A DNA stretch of 50,939 nt from Caryophanales bacterium (GCA_016291995.1 JAEEZV010000044.1:1-50939); one strand, 5' to 3'; positions 1-9,382 are shown, counted from the first letter of the stretch. Translations and numbers: made by a program. Notes: a model not told the origin generated them from the sequence alone.

Positions 1-2
1 CA

Positions 3-611
3 TTAGATGATTTAAGAGGTAAGACTGTCATTGGAGGAAGAGTCGGTGGTATGCCTGAAATGACATTCGAATGGGCTCTTAGAGAACATGGAATAGATCC
101 TAAAAAGGATTTACATATCGATACATCGGTAGCATTTCCAGCAATGGAGGGAGCTTTTATTTCAGGTAATGGAGACTTTGTTACCTTGTTTGAACCAAAT
201 GCTACATCAGTAGAAAGACAAGGACTTGGTTATGTGGTAGCTTATGTGGGAGACTTAGGCGGTAATGTTCCATATACGGCATATAATGCTAGACGTAGTT
301 ATATTATGAATAATAAAGATGTAATTGAGTCATTTACTAAGGCAGTTGATAAGGGCCTTAAATATGTTTATAGTCATAATGATGAAGAAATTGCTAAATT
401 ACTTATAGATTATTTTCCAGATACAAGTTTAAGTGATATGGAAAAGATAGTTAAAAGATATAGAGATGGTAATGCTTGGAAAGAGAATATAAGTATTAGT
501 GAAGAAGAATGGAAACATATTCAAGATATTATTATTGCAAGTGGTGAATTAGATGATTATGCTCCTTATGATAAGTTAATATATAAAGAATTTTTTAAGG
601 ATTATGAATAG
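3..611 (+). CDS. ABC transporter substrate-binding protein, NMT1/THI5-like (5' truncated by window)
   Basis: The reading frame is open from base 3, so the gene starts upstream of the window; the first in-window ATG at 51 is internal. The visible part runs from LDDLRGKTVIGGRVGGMPE to the end and looks like the C-terminal lobe of an NMT1/SsuA/ThiY-type periplasmic-fold binding protein, with a long helical tail. The next two genes encode an ATPase and a permease of the nitrate/sulfonate/thiamine-precursor class, so this should be the extracellular, probably lipid-anchored, ligand receptor of that importer. The ligand cannot be read from sequence. The signal peptide or lipobox lies outside the window. 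The gene overlaps the ATPase start by 8 nt. Confidence 0.85.
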   Translation, partial: LDDLRGKTVIGGRVGGMPEMTFEWALREHGIDPKKDLHIDTSVAFPAMEGAFISGNGDFVTLFEPNATSVERQGLGYVVAYVGDLGGNVPYTAYNARRSYIMNNKDVIESFTKAVDKGLKYVYSHNDEEIAKLLIDYFPDTSLSDMEKIVKRYRDGNAWKENISISEEEWKHIQDIIIASGELDDYAPYDKLIYKEFFKDYE

Positions 612-1350
612 TATTTTAGAAATAGAAAATATTTCTAAGAATTATTATAGTAAGGATAAGGAGACTACAGCATTACTTGATATATCAATGAATATATATC
701 CAGGAGAATTTTTGGTAATCGTAGGTCCATCAGGATGTGGTAAGAGCACACTTCTAAATATTATTGGTGGCATTGATAAGGAAAGTAGTGGAGTAATTAG
801 GGGTAATAAAGATATTAGAATTGGATATATGTTACAGAGTGATTCTTTATTTCCATGGTTAACTATTTTAGATAATGCATTATTAGGACTTAAAATTAAG
901 AATGATCTTACTAAGGAAAATATTAATTATGTTAAGAAATTACTTAAGACATATGGATTATCAGAATTTATTAATAGTTATCCGAAAGAATTATCGGGTG
1001 GTATGAGACAGAGAGTAGCACTAATTAGGACGTTAGCGATGAAGCCAGATATTCTTTTACTGGATGAACCTTTTTCAGCTTTAGATTATCAGACTAGATT
1101 AAAGGTATGTGATGATGTATATGAAATAATTAAGGAAGAAAATAAAACAGTTATTATGATTACTCATGATATTGGAGAGGCTTGTTCTCTTGCTGATAGG
1201 ATTGTCGTTTTAAGTGAGAGACCTGGTAAAATAAAAAAGATATTTAATATTAAATGGGATAAAAAGGGAACTCCTTTTCAAAATAGAATGAATAAAGAAT
1301 TTAGTACTTATTATGATATGGTATGGAAAGAGATAGATGGATATGAATAG
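604..1350 (+). CDS. ABC transporter ATP-binding protein, SsuB/TauB family
   Basis: A 248-aa cytoplasmic ATPase that powers the importer formed with its neighbours. Walker A is GPSGCGKST at residues 41-49. The ABC signature LSGGMRQR, the Walker B LLLDEPFSALD and the H-loop in MITHDIGEA follow in the normal order, so it looks catalytically complete. The signature and the linker after Walker B are typical of the nitrate/sulfonate/taurine subfamily. It starts inside the end of the binding-protein gene through the string ATGAATAG, in which the upstream stop TAG is embedded, suggesting translational coupling. The substrate is unknown. Confidence 0.93.
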   Translation: MNSILEIENISKNYYSKDKETTALLDISMNIYPGEFLVIVGPSGCGKSTLLNIIGGIDKESSGVIRGNKDIRIGYMLQSDSLFPWLTILDNALLGLKIKNDLTKENINYVKKLLKTYGLSEFINSYPKELSGGMRQRVALIRTLAMKPDILLLDEPFSALDYQTRLKVCDDVYEIIKEENKTVIMITHDIGEACSLADRIVVLSERPGKIKKIFNIKWDKKGTPFQNRMNKEFSTYYDMVWKEIDGYE

Positions 1351-2131
1351 TGAATATAGGAAATATCTATCTAATATTAAGAAAAATAATATATTAGTAC
1401 ATGTTACTAGAATAATTATTTTATTATTGATAGTAATACTATGGGAATATTTATCTAGTCATAATATAATTAATTCTTTTATATATTCATCACCATCTAA
1501 GATAATTAAAACGATTATATCTTTATATCAAACTAATAATTTATTTAATCATATATGGATAACAATATATGAAACGATTATTAGTTTTGTGTTAGCAACA
1601 CTATTAGGTACAATTATTGCAATTATTCTTTGGTATAGTAAATTTTTATATAGGGTAATGGACCCATATTTAACAGTGATAAATAGTTTACCTAAGGTAG
1701 CATTAGGTCCTGTAATTATAATACTTAGTGGAGCTAATATTAAATCGATTATTGTAATGGCACTACTTATATCATTAATTATTACTATTACTAATGTATA
1801 TAGTGGATTTGTTAATACAGATAAGAATATGATAAAACTAATGAATAGTTTTCAAGCAAGTAAATATAGGATACTTAAATATTTAATAATACCTTACAAT
1901 TATCATGTCATTATAAGTAGTTTAAAGATAAATGTTGGTATGAGTATGGTGGGTGTTATTATGGGTGAGTTTTTAGTATCTAAACAGGGAATTGGATATT
2001 TAATTAATTATGGATCACAGGTATTTAATTTAAATTTAGTGTTTGCAGGTATTTTACTTTTAATTATTGTTTCATATTTGATGTATTTAATGGTTTTATT
2101 ACTAGAAAAAACTTTAATTAGAGATAATTAG
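1343..2131 (+). CDS. ABC transporter permease, SsuC/TauC-like
   Basis: About 262 aa with roughly six hydrophobic segments and the BPD_transp_1 layout, the membrane channel partner of the preceding ATPase. A degenerate EAA loop can be seen around NSFQASKYRILKYLIIP, where the coupling helix would touch the ATPase. Starts at 1337 and 1343 are both possible. I prefer 1343 because it repeats the ATGAATAG overlap of the preceding junction, giving MNSEYRKYL. A terminator overlaps its stop codon, so this is the last gene of the importer operon. Confidence 0.9.
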   Translation: MNSEYRKYLSNIKKNNILVHVTRIIILLLIVILWEYLSSHNIINSFIYSSPSKIIKTIISLYQTNNLFNHIWITIYETIISFVLATLLGTIIAIILWYSKFLYRVMDPYLTVINSLPKVALGPVIIILSGANIKSIIVMALLISLIITITNVYSGFVNTDKNMIKLMNSFQASKYRILKYLIIPYNYHVIISSLKINVGMSMVGVIMGEFLVSKQGIGYLINYGSQVFNLNLVFAGILLLIIVSYLMYLMVLLLEKTLIRDN

Positions 2132-2138
2132 AGTTTTT
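2112..2138 (+). terminator. Intrinsic terminator of the ABC importer operon
   Basis: Inverted repeat CTTTAATTA (2112-2120) and TAATTAGAG (2125-2133), with loop GAGA and one G-T wobble, followed by five T. It overlaps the permease stop codon. Confidence 0.65.
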
Positions 2139-2139
2139 G

Positions 2140-2148
2140 TGTTATAAT
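2140..2148 (+). promoter_or_regulatory. Extended -10 promoter for the nitroreductase gene
   Basis: TGTTATAAT, a perfect -10 with the TGn extension, 17 nt upstream of the start codon region. No good -35 box is seen. Confidence 0.6.
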
Positions 2149-2164
2149 TAAAATAGGTGATTGT

Positions 2165-2671
2165 ATGGAATTTGAGAAAGTTATTCGTGAGAGAAAGGCA
2201 ACAAGGCTTTTTAGTAGTAAACCTGTTGAAGATGAGAAAATAGAAAAGATACTTGAAGCAGGAAGATTAGCGCCAACTGCTAAAAACTTACAACCCGTAA
2301 AAATATATGTAGTTAGAAGTGAAGAGGGTATTAAAAAGTTAGATAAGGCTACGCACGGAAGATTTGGTGCTGGAACTGTACTAATTATATGTGGAGATAA
2401 GGAAAAAGCTTATAGTAGGGAAAATTATTCTAGTTATGAGATGGATGCATCTATCGTTAGTACGCATATGATATTAGAGGCTACGAATTTAGGAGTCGAT
2501 AATATATGGATAGGTTTATTTCATGAAGACATTCTTAGAGAAGAATTTAATATACCAGATAATTTAATTCCTTTGGTAGTAATGCCACTTGGATATAAGT
2601 CTAAGTTGTGTCCACCTAGTCCATTCCATAATATTAGAAAGAAAATATCTGAACTTGTAGAATATAAATAA
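2165..2671 (+). CDS. Nitroreductase-family flavoprotein
   Basis: A 168-aa short nitroreductase. The N-terminal RERKATRLFSSKPVE and EAGRLAPTAKNLQPVKIYVV match the FMN-phosphate-binding Arg/Ser motif and the A-P-S/T-x-x-N-x-Q-P motif of the family. The C-terminal LGVDNIWIG and VVMPLGYK are the usual second half. These proteins are cytoplasmic homodimers that bind FMN and transfer hydride from NAD(P)H to nitro compounds, quinones or other acceptors; the physiological substrate is unknown. The Shine-Dalgarno is AGGTGAT. Only 17 nt separate it from the amidase gene, so the two may be co-transcribed. Confidence 0.88.
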   Translation: MEFEKVIRERKATRLFSSKPVEDEKIEKILEAGRLAPTAKNLQPVKIYVVRSEEGIKKLDKATHGRFGAGTVLIICGDKEKAYSRENYSSYEMDASIVSTHMILEATNLGVDNIWIGLFHEDILREEFNIPDNLIPLVVMPLGYKSKLCPPSPFHNIRKKISELVEYK

Positions 2672-2688
2672 GAAATTAGGAGTAACAT

Positions 2689-4323
2689 ATGAGAAGTAAA
2701 AAAACAATTATATTAGTAGTTATAATCGTTTTGGTAGTATCTATTTTAGGTATTGCTGGTTTTATGTTACTCAATAAAAAGAATAATGTTGAAGTAGAAT
2801 TTGTTTTCTTTGATGATGTAGTAAAGGAAATAGAAGTTAATTCTACAGCGTATATTTTGCCTGAGGCAAGTGTTGTGGTAAATGGTGAAGATATGGGAAA
2901 ACTTTTAGAGATTGATAAGAGTAATTTTGATCTTACAAAAGTTGGAACATATATTCTTAAATACTATATTATTTATAATAATAAGCGATATGAAGAAGAA
3001 AAAGAAGTAAGTATTGTCGATAAGACTAGTCCTGTTATTACACTTAATGGTGATAAGGTAACTATTCTAGTTGGAGAAGAATATGAAGAACCCGGTTATG
3101 AAGTTACAGATAATTCTATGGAAGAATTAGAAGTAACGGTATCTGGAGAAGTAGATACTAGTAAAGCTGGGGTATATACACTTACTTATAAGACTAGTGA
3201 TTCATCAGGTAATGAAGCTGAAGTAACGAGAGAAGTAACGGTTAAAAAACCTAATGTAGTTGTAGCGGTAGTAAAAGAAGAACCTAAGGTATCAATACCA
3301 AAGGTTGTTGAAACTTCTTATGAAAATACAATTAAAGTAAATAAGTTTACGGGAGATAATGTTTATTTAGAAGGATATGTAAAGGAACCTCTTGAAGAAA
3401 ATAAAATTGTTTTGGTAGGAGATAGTACTTATGAATTTCCAATTACGGTTAGTGATAATAAATATACGATAAATTTATCTTTTGGGGATGTTGCTAATGG
3501 TGATTATAAAATGTTTGTAAACGAAGAAGCACTTCTCAATAAGATGAATATTATAGAGAGACTGGCTAGAGGAAAAGTAGGAAGTAAACTAGTTAGTTTT
3601 AGCTATAATGGTAGTGATGAAGTAAGTATAAATGTTAGTAATCACGGATACACATACGATGTTTTAATAAATCCAGGACATGGAGGATCAGATAGTGGGG
3701 CAGTCAATGCATACATTCAGGAAAAAGAAATGAATTTAACAGTTTCTTTATATGAAAAATGTAGATATGAAGCGCATGGACTTAGTGTTTATATGACTAG
3801 AGAAGGAGACTATTATGGTGATGATTTTGGACCTAGTAGTTTGAGTAGACTGCATAGAACAGCATATGAGGTAGGACACTACGGAGTGGTATCAAGAGTG
3901 GTATACAGTAATCATCATAATTCAATTGGCAATAATTATTTTTCTGGATATGAGGTATTAATCGGAGGACAGATAAAAGATTTAGCTAATGAGTTAGCAA
4001 TAGTTAATAAATGGAATAGTATCTATAATTTAACAGAAAGTCATAAAAGGTTTTATGCTAAAGATTATGATACGGAAATAGCATATTCTAAATTAAATGG
4101 AGAAATGTATACTTTTAAAGATAATTATGCAATGAATAGAATTCCATATCAGATATTTAATGTTAAATCAATTATATATGAAGGATCATATATGAGTAAT
4201 AAGAATGAATTTATTTGGTATTGGAATGAAGGTAATTGGCGTAAGGCTAGTGAAGCTAAAATAGAAGTATATGTCAATTATTTAGGTAAAACATATAATC
4301 CAGATAATAGTAGTTGTTTGTAA
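2689..4323 (+). CDS. Membrane-anchored N-acetylmuramoyl-L-alanine amidase with Ig-like domain
   Basis: 544 aa. Residues 7-28 form a signal anchor after a basic start. Residues about 35-110 and 113-186 look like two bacterial Ig-like (DUF5011-type) modules; the second has SPVITLNGDK and YKTSDSSGNEAEV. The C-terminal third is an Amidase_3 zinc domain: NPGHGG (His331), EK with Glu345, SNHH (His409) and IIYEGS (Glu498) supply the expected zinc ligands and catalytic Glu. It should act outside the membrane, cutting the bond between MurNAc and L-Ala in peptidoglycan. The Ig modules probably position the domain in the wall. It ends in PDNSSCL with a penultimate Cys, as does the paralogue at 39.8 kb. 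A strong terminator follows directly. Confidence 0.88.
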   Translation: MRSKKTIILVVIIVLVVSILGIAGFMLLNKKNNVEVEFVFFDDVVKEIEVNSTAYILPEASVVVNGEDMGKLLEIDKSNFDLTKVGTYILKYYIIYNNKRYEEEKEVSIVDKTSPVITLNGDKVTILVGEEYEEPGYEVTDNSMEELEVTVSGEVDTSKAGVYTLTYKTSDSSGNEAEVTREVTVKKPNVVVAVVKEEPKVSIPKVVETSYENTIKVNKFTGDNVYLEGYVKEPLEENKIVLVGDSTYEFPITVSDNKYTINLSFGDVANGDYKMFVNEEALLNKMNIIERLARGKVGSKLVSFSYNGSDEVSINVSNHGYTYDVLINPGHGGSDSGAVNAYIQEKEMNLTVSLYEKCRYEAHGLSVYMTREGDYYGDDFGPSSLSRLHRTAYEVGHYGVVSRVVYSNHHNSIGNNYFSGYEVLIGGQIKDLANELAIVNKWNSIYNLTESHKRFYAKDYDTEIAYSKLNGEMYTFKDNYAMNRIPYQIFNVKSIIYEGSYMSNKNEFIWYWNEGNWRKASEAKIEVYVNYLGKTYNPDNSSCL

Positions 4324-4326
4324 AAT

Positions 4327-4352
4327 AAAAAAGCGTTTTAAACGCTTTTTTT
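4327..4352. terminator. Bidirectional intrinsic terminator
   Basis: AAAAAAGCG, loop TTTTAAA, CGCTTTTTT between the convergent amidase and antiporter genes. A and T tracts flank both sides, so it can serve both strands; it touches the antiporter stop codon. Confidence 0.85.
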
Positions 4353-5319
4353 ATACTAATATAAGATATGCATAATAGATAATAAAGATTGTTATCATGA
4401 TTAGACCTTCTGTTTTATCAATCTTTTTATCATCTTTAGCAAAGATATAGATAAGAAGTCCTGCAATTATCATTATTATCATATCATATGAATTAAAGCT
4501 TGGAGTACTAAATCCACCAAATATTAAGACTGGTAAGGTTAATACAAAACCAATATTAAAGATATTTGTACCAACGATATTACCAATAATAATATCAAAT
4601 TCATCTTTCTTAACAGCAGTTACAGCCATAATTAATTCTGGAGTAGATGTACCAACTACTAGAATAACCATTGTAATAATCTTTTGACTTACATGCATTG
4701 CTTCGGCAATGTTGACACAGTTAGTAACAGCAAGTTCACTACCAATAGCAATAAATGCTAAACCTAATAATGAATAGAATATTGATTTAGAAAGATTCCA
4801 TTTTGGTTTTTCTTTTTCTAAGAATAATTTAAAAATATTTTTACTTTGTTGTTCTTTGGCATATTTATATGTATAGTATACAAAATATCCAAACAATAAG
4901 AACATGATTAGGGCATCACTTCTAGAAATAGCATTTTCAGTACCATTAAATGGTCCATCTAAGAACAATATAGCAAATATTGTTATAAGTAATAAGTGAA
5001 GGGGTAATTGTTTTTTTACTGTTTCACTTTTTATTTTCATTGATTTGACCATGGCAGCTACACCAATTACTAACATTGTATTAACAATTGTTGAACCAAC
5101 GACATTAGCCATGACTATATCATTATTGCCATTTAATAAGCTTTTAAATGAAATGAATAATTCGGGTGTGCTTGTACCAAAGGCAACGACAGTTAACGAA
5201 ACAATTAGTTTTGGTACTTTGATGTTATGGGCAAATGATGAAATACCATCTACGAATAAATCAGAACCCTTGATAAGTAAGTAAAAACCAATAAATGTAA
5301 GAATAATGAATTTAATCAT
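4351..5319 (-). CDS. Calcium/sodium antiporter, YrbG/CaCA family
   Basis: 322 aa, almost wholly hydrophobic, about ten membrane segments. It contains the two inverted alpha-repeat signatures of the cation/Ca2+ exchanger superfamily: AFGTSTPELFISF near residue 47 and VVGTSTPELIMAV near residue 221, each with the acidic residue that binds Ca2+ or Na+. It is expected to extrude Ca2+ (or another cation) in exchange for Na+ or H+ at the plasma membrane. The start is supported by AGAGGTGG just upstream. It is monocistronic, between a convergent amidase gene and its own promoter. Confidence 0.92.
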   Translation of the reverse strand: MIKFIILTFIGFYLLIKGSDLFVDGISSFAHNIKVPKLIVSLTVVAFGTSTPELFISFKSLLNGNNDIVMANVVGSTIVNTMLVIGVAAMVKSMKIKSETVKKQLPLHLLLITIFAILFLDGPFNGTENAISRSDALIMFLLFGYFVYYTYKYAKEQQSKNIFKLFLEKEKPKWNLSKSIFYSLLGLAFIAIGSELAVTNCVNIAEAMHVSQKIITMVILVVGTSTPELIMAVTAVKKDEFDIIIGNIVGTNIFNIGFVLTLPVLIFGGFSTPSFNSYDMIIMIIAGLLIYIFAKDDKKIDKTEGLIMITIFIIYYAYLILV

Positions 5320-5344
5320 ACTGCCACCTCTTTACTCTAATAAA

Positions 5345-5373
5345 ATAATAACAAAAAAGTGTTATAAATGCAA
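5345..5373 (-). promoter_or_regulatory. Promoter for the calcium/sodium antiporter gene
   Basis: On the minus strand, TTGCAT, a 17-nt spacer, then TATTAT preceded by TGT. The leader to the start codon is about 20 nt. Confidence 0.65.
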
Positions 5374-5375
5374 GA

Positions 5376-5400
5376 AAAAAAGTACTATTCGTACTTTTTT
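5376..5400. terminator. Terminator after the COG2509 flavoprotein gene
   Basis: AAAAAAGTAC, loop TATTC, GTACTTTTTT. Read on the minus strand it ends in a T tract and includes the flavoprotein stop codon. Confidence 0.7.
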
Positions 5401-6779
5401 AGAATGTCTTTAGCAGCTACTAAACCAGTGGCAGCAGCAGTAACAATATTACCTGCTTTACCAGCTCCATCACCGATAAAGTATACGTTATCATCTTTTA
5501 GTTTGAAATTATTATCTGTTTCTATTTCGTTTGAGAAGAATTTTATTTCTGGACCATATAATAATGTATCATCATTATTGACACCAGGAATTATTTTATC
5601 TAGTGTTTCTAATCCTTCCAAGATATTAGTGATAATACGATGTGGCATTACTAATGCTAAGTCTCCAGCGACACAATCTTTTAATGTTGGTTCAATGAAA
5701 CCTTTATCAATTCTATGCCATTCACTACGTCTTCCACCACGAAGATCTTTCAAACTTTGAATGATTGGTTTACCATCGCCTAGAACGTTAGCTATTCTAG
5801 CAATAGATTCACCATATAATCTTGTATTAGTAACTGGTTCTGTTAAATTTATTTTAGAAATAAATGCAAAGTTAGTATTATTTGATTTAGTTTCTTTTAG
5901 GGCATGCCCATTGACACAGATATAACCATAATAATTTTCTTTAGTAACAAATCCGCCTGGATTAGTACAGAAGGTTCTTATTTCATCACCATATGTCTTA
6001 GTCTTAATAAATATTGTTGGATCATAAATAATATTAGTCAAGTCTTCCATAATATCTTTTCTTACTTCGATTCTAACACCAATTTCAATTGATTGAGAGT
6101 TATATGGAATTTTATATTTATCAGCAAATTCTTGAACCCATTTAGCTCCAGTTCTACCAGGAGCAACGATTACTTCTTTAGCAGTATATACTTTTTCTTT
6201 ACCTTTTAAATTGCATATTACTTCGTGATTTAATTTATCTTTGGTATTTATATCTAAAACATCACACTTGTCAACTAGAGTTACGCCTTTTTCTTTTAAG
6301 TAATCACAAATACCATCAATATATTCAGGTAAATGATCAGAACCTAAATGTTTTTGTTTAATGATTAATAATTTAGCTCCGGCAATAGCAACTTCTTTTT
6401 GAATTGCTTTAGCTTCATCCATATTAGATGGATATACTTCAGCATCCATTTTAAAACTATTAAATATTTCTTCAGTCTCATCTATTAATTTCATAGCTTG
6501 TGATTCTGACATATATTTAGTTAAATCTGATTTACCTAATTTATGAATATAATTTAGTTTACCATCAGAGAATGTTCCTGCGCCACCATATCCTGATAGG
6601 ATATTACATGGATTACAGTTTTGACAAGGAATACCTAGTTTATTCATAGGACATACTCTTGTTTTGACAGCGTTACCACGATCTAAAATAGCAATCTTTA
6701 ATTTTTTGTTTTCGCTTATTAATTTATAAGCAGCAAATAGTCCGGCAGGACCGGCTCCGACAATTATGATGTCATACAT
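5385..6779 (-). CDS. FAD-dependent oxidoreductase, COG2509 family
   Basis: 464 aa. The N-terminus MYDIIIVGAGPAGLFAAYKL is a Rossmann FAD-binding GxGxxG motif. It is followed by a four-cysteine stretch (VCPMNKLGIPCQNCNPC) and GYGGAGTFSDGKLN, which are hallmarks of the uncharacterised COG2509 dehydrogenases. A second nucleotide motif, YFIGDGAGKAGNI, lies near the C-terminus. The cysteines could bind a metal or cluster, or be redox active; no substrate is established. I chose the ATG at 6779 because GGTGG sits 5 nt upstream; a TTG start four codons earlier would place that site inside the gene. Confidence 0.88.
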   Translation of the reverse strand: MYDIIIVGAGPAGLFAAYKLISENKKLKIAILDRGNAVKTRVCPMNKLGIPCQNCNPCNILSGYGGAGTFSDGKLNYIHKLGKSDLTKYMSESQAMKLIDETEEIFNSFKMDAEVYPSNMDEAKAIQKEVAIAGAKLLIIKQKHLGSDHLPEYIDGICDYLKEKGVTLVDKCDVLDINTKDKLNHEVICNLKGKEKVYTAKEVIVAPGRTGAKWVQEFADKYKIPYNSQSIEIGVRIEVRKDIMEDLTNIIYDPTIFIKTKTYGDEIRTFCTNPGGFVTKENYYGYICVNGHALKETKSNNTNFAFISKINLTEPVTNTRLYGESIARIANVLGDGKPIIQSLKDLRGGRRSEWHRIDKGFIEPTLKDCVAGDLALVMPHRIITNILEGLETLDKIIPGVNNDDTLLYGPEIKFFSNEIETDNNFKLKDDNVYFIGDGAGKAGNIVTAAATGLVAAKDILKKYE

Positions 6780-6795
6780 TTTAACCACCAAGAAA

Positions 6796-6825
6796 ATTAT
6801 AACATAAATAAAAAAATAAAGTCAA
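6796..6825 (-). promoter_or_regulatory. Promoter for the COG2509 flavoprotein gene
   Basis: On the minus strand, TTGACT, an 18-nt spacer, then TATAAT with a TGT extension. The -35 box lies inside the mutS terminator hairpin. Confidence 0.75.
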
Positions 6826-6838
6826 TTAAGACTTTATT
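6811..6838 (-). terminator. Intrinsic terminator of mutS
   Basis: Minus strand AATAAAGTC, loop TTAATT, GACTTTATT then a T tract. It overlaps the mutS stop codon at 6826-6828. Confidence 0.75.
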
Positions 6839-9360
6839 TTATTCTTAAGTTCATATAAGACATTAATAGCTTCCATTGGGGTTAATTCTAAGACGTTTAA
6901 TTCTTTTATTTTTTCTTCGACTTCACTTTTTTCATCTTTAAAGTCTAGTGGAAGAGTAGTTTGAATAATAACGTCTCTTTTCTTTTCTTTACTTTCATAA
7001 ACATTTAGTATTTCAGTAGCTCTATCAGTAACTTCTTTTGGTAGGTTAGCTAATTTGGCAACATTGATACCATAACTTTTATCGACACTACCATCTTTTA
7101 CTTTATGTAAGAATGTTATTTTACCATCTTTTTCTTCAGCACTGACGTGTTTATTCTTTAGTTTATCTAGAGTATTTTCTAGATCAGTAAGTTCATGATA
7201 GTGAGTAGAAAACAATGTCTTACAAGCTATTTTATTATTGATATATTCGAGAATAGCTTGAGCTAGGCTCATACCATCAAACGTAGCAGTACCTCTACCT
7301 AATTCATCAAATAGAATTAAACTATCAGGGGTAGCATTTTTAATAGCATCAGCAGCTTCGGTCATTTCGACCATAAATGTTGATTCACCACTGACAAGAT
7401 CATCACTTGCTCCGATACGAGTAAATATTTTATCAAAGATTGGAAGAGTGGCTTTTTTAGCTGGAACATATGAACCAATTTGAGCCATTATAACAATTAT
7501 TCCAAGAGTACGCATATATGTTGATTTACCAGCCATGTTAGGACCAGTAATAAGTAAGATAGATGTTTTTTCATCCATAACGATATCGTTAGGAATATAA
7601 TCTTCTTTAATTACTTTTTCTACGACTGGATGTCTAGCTTCAAGAATATTTACATTATGTTTATCAGTTAGGGTAGGTCTTGTAAAATTGTATTTTTCTG
7701 ATACGAGAGCAAAAGATGATAAGACGTCTAGAACACTAACCATTTTAGCAATATCTTGAATAGTATGAATATATTCTTTACATTTATCTCTAATGGAAAC
7801 AAATAATTCATATTCTAGATTTATTATTTTTTCTTCAGCAGATAATACTAAATCTTCTTTTTCTTTTAAGATGGGATTTATAAATCTTTCACAATTGGTT
7901 AGAGTTTGTTTTCTGATATAACCAAATCCATCTTTGATAAGTGAAAGATTACCTTTAGATATTTCTATATAGTAACCAAATACTTTATTAAAGCCAACTT
8001 TTAGATTTTTGATACCTGTTCTTTCTCTTTCTTCGGCTTCATAGTTACTTATAAATTCTTTACCACCACTACGAAGATCTTTTAATTCATCTAATTCTTT
8101 GTTATAACCGGTTTTGATTAGATATCCTTCTTTTAGGGTAGCAGGAGGTTCTTCATAGATAGAACTTTCTAGTAAATTATATAAATCACTTACATCAGGA
8201 AATTCTTTATATTTTATTTTTTTAGATATTTCGTTAATATTTGGCAATAGTTTTAAAGATTCTTTTAGTTGAAGAAGATCTTTAGCGTTAGCAGTACCTA
8301 AGGCTATTCTTCCACATAATCTTTCTAAGTCATATACTTCATATAGATATCTACGTAGCTCTTCACTTAGAATGAATTCATCTAGAAGAGTACCGACAAG
8401 GGTATATCTTTTTTCTATTTCTTCTTTATCTTTTAATGGATTTTCAATCCATGATTTCAATAATCTTCCTCCCATAGCTGTTTTAGTTTCATCTAAAAGC
8501 CATAATAAGGAATACATTTTTTCTTTGTTACGGATACTTTCAGTAAGTTCAAGATTTCTTTTTGTATGAACATCCATTTTTAAGTATTCATTATTTTTTC
8601 TAATTACTACTTTTTGGAAGTGAGTAATATTTCTTCTTAAATTATTGATTAGATAGTATATTAAGTGTTTGATACCAATATGATATCTACTATCAGTAAT
8701 ATCTTCATATATGTATTTGTAGGTGTCTTCTTCATATAGATTATCAGTATAGGTTATTGGTAATTTATATGTATTTTTAAGTATTGATATTAAGTCTTTA
8801 TTGATATTATTGTTGACAATTAATTCTTTGATACCTAAGAAAAGTATTTTGTTAATAATGATATCATTATCTGGTTCTAATGCTTCAGAATATATTTCAC
8901 CAGTTGTAATATCACTATATGTTAGGATATAGCAGTATTCTAGTGAATATAAGCTAGCAATATAGTTATTTTCTTTTTCATTTAAGGAGTTAGCTCCGAC
9001 GACTGAACCAGATGATATTACTTCAGTTATATCTCTGTCGACGATACCTTTAGCTGTTTTAGGATCTTCAAGTTGTTCACAGATAGCTACTTTATATCCT
9101 TTTTTGATTAATTTATCAATGTAGATATCGACCGCATGATAAGGAACACCACACATGGGAACTCTTTCATCTAATCCAGCATTTCTACCTGTTAGAGTCA
9201 GTTCTAATTCGTGACTAACTAATTCAGCATCTTCGAAAAACATTTCGTAAAAGTCACCTAAACGATAGAGAATGATGGTATCCATATTTTTTTCTTTTAG
9301 GTTTACATAGTGGGCCATCATTGGTGCCAATTTGCTTTTATCTACTTCACATAACTTCAT
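6826..9360 (-). CDS. mutS: DNA mismatch repair protein MutS
   Basis: 844 aa from the chosen start, the usual length. The mismatch-reading F-x-E motif is at GDFYEMF (residues 37-39). The connector, lever and clamp domains follow, then the ATPase with GPNMAGKST (606-614) and FDELGRGTATFDG (684-696). The C-terminal MEAINVLYELKNK tail is typical. It binds base mismatches and small loops as a dimer and recruits MutL; no mutL lies beside it here. An upstream in-frame ATG at 9411 would fall in the promoter. The ATG at 9360 follows CGTGATATT and yields MKLCEVDKSKLAPMMAHY, which lines up with other MutS starts. Confidence 0.97.
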   Translation of the reverse strand: MKLCEVDKSKLAPMMAHYVNLKEKNMDTIILYRLGDFYEMFFEDAELVSHELELTLTGRNAGLDERVPMCGVPYHAVDIYIDKLIKKGYKVAICEQLEDPKTAKGIVDRDITEVISSGSVVGANSLNEKENNYIASLYSLEYCYILTYSDITTGEIYSEALEPDNDIIINKILFLGIKELIVNNNINKDLISILKNTYKLPITYTDNLYEEDTYKYIYEDITDSRYHIGIKHLIYYLINNLRRNITHFQKVVIRKNNEYLKMDVHTKRNLELTESIRNKEKMYSLLWLLDETKTAMGGRLLKSWIENPLKDKEEIEKRYTLVGTLLDEFILSEELRRYLYEVYDLERLCGRIALGTANAKDLLQLKESLKLLPNINEISKKIKYKEFPDVSDLYNLLESSIYEEPPATLKEGYLIKTGYNKELDELKDLRSGGKEFISNYEAEERERTGIKNLKVGFNKVFGYYIEISKGNLSLIKDGFGYIRKQTLTNCERFINPILKEKEDLVLSAEEKIINLEYELFVSIRDKCKEYIHTIQDIAKMVSVLDVLSSFALVSEKYNFTRPTLTDKHNVNILEARHPVVEKVIKEDYIPNDIVMDEKTSILLITGPNMAGKSTYMRTLGIIVIMAQIGSYVPAKKATLPIFDKIFTRIGASDDLVSGESTFMVEMTEAADAIKNATPDSLILFDELGRGTATFDGMSLAQAILEYINNKIACKTLFSTHYHELTDLENTLDKLKNKHVSAEEKDGKITFLHKVKDGSVDKSYGINVAKLANLPKEVTDRATEILNVYESKEKKRDVIIQTTLPLDFKDEKSEVEEKIKELNVLELTPMEAINVLYELKNKIKS

Positions 9361-9382
9361 AATATCACGACTTTCAATAGTT

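Noticed and set aside
5045..5284. Plus-strand open frame opposite the calcium/sodium antiporter gene
   Set aside because: It is the antisense shadow of a strong conserved membrane transporter and has no ribosome site or family pattern.
5368..5760. Plus-strand open frame opposite the flavoprotein gene
   Set aside because: Shadow of the COG2509 gene; it also starts within the antiporter promoter and spans a terminator.
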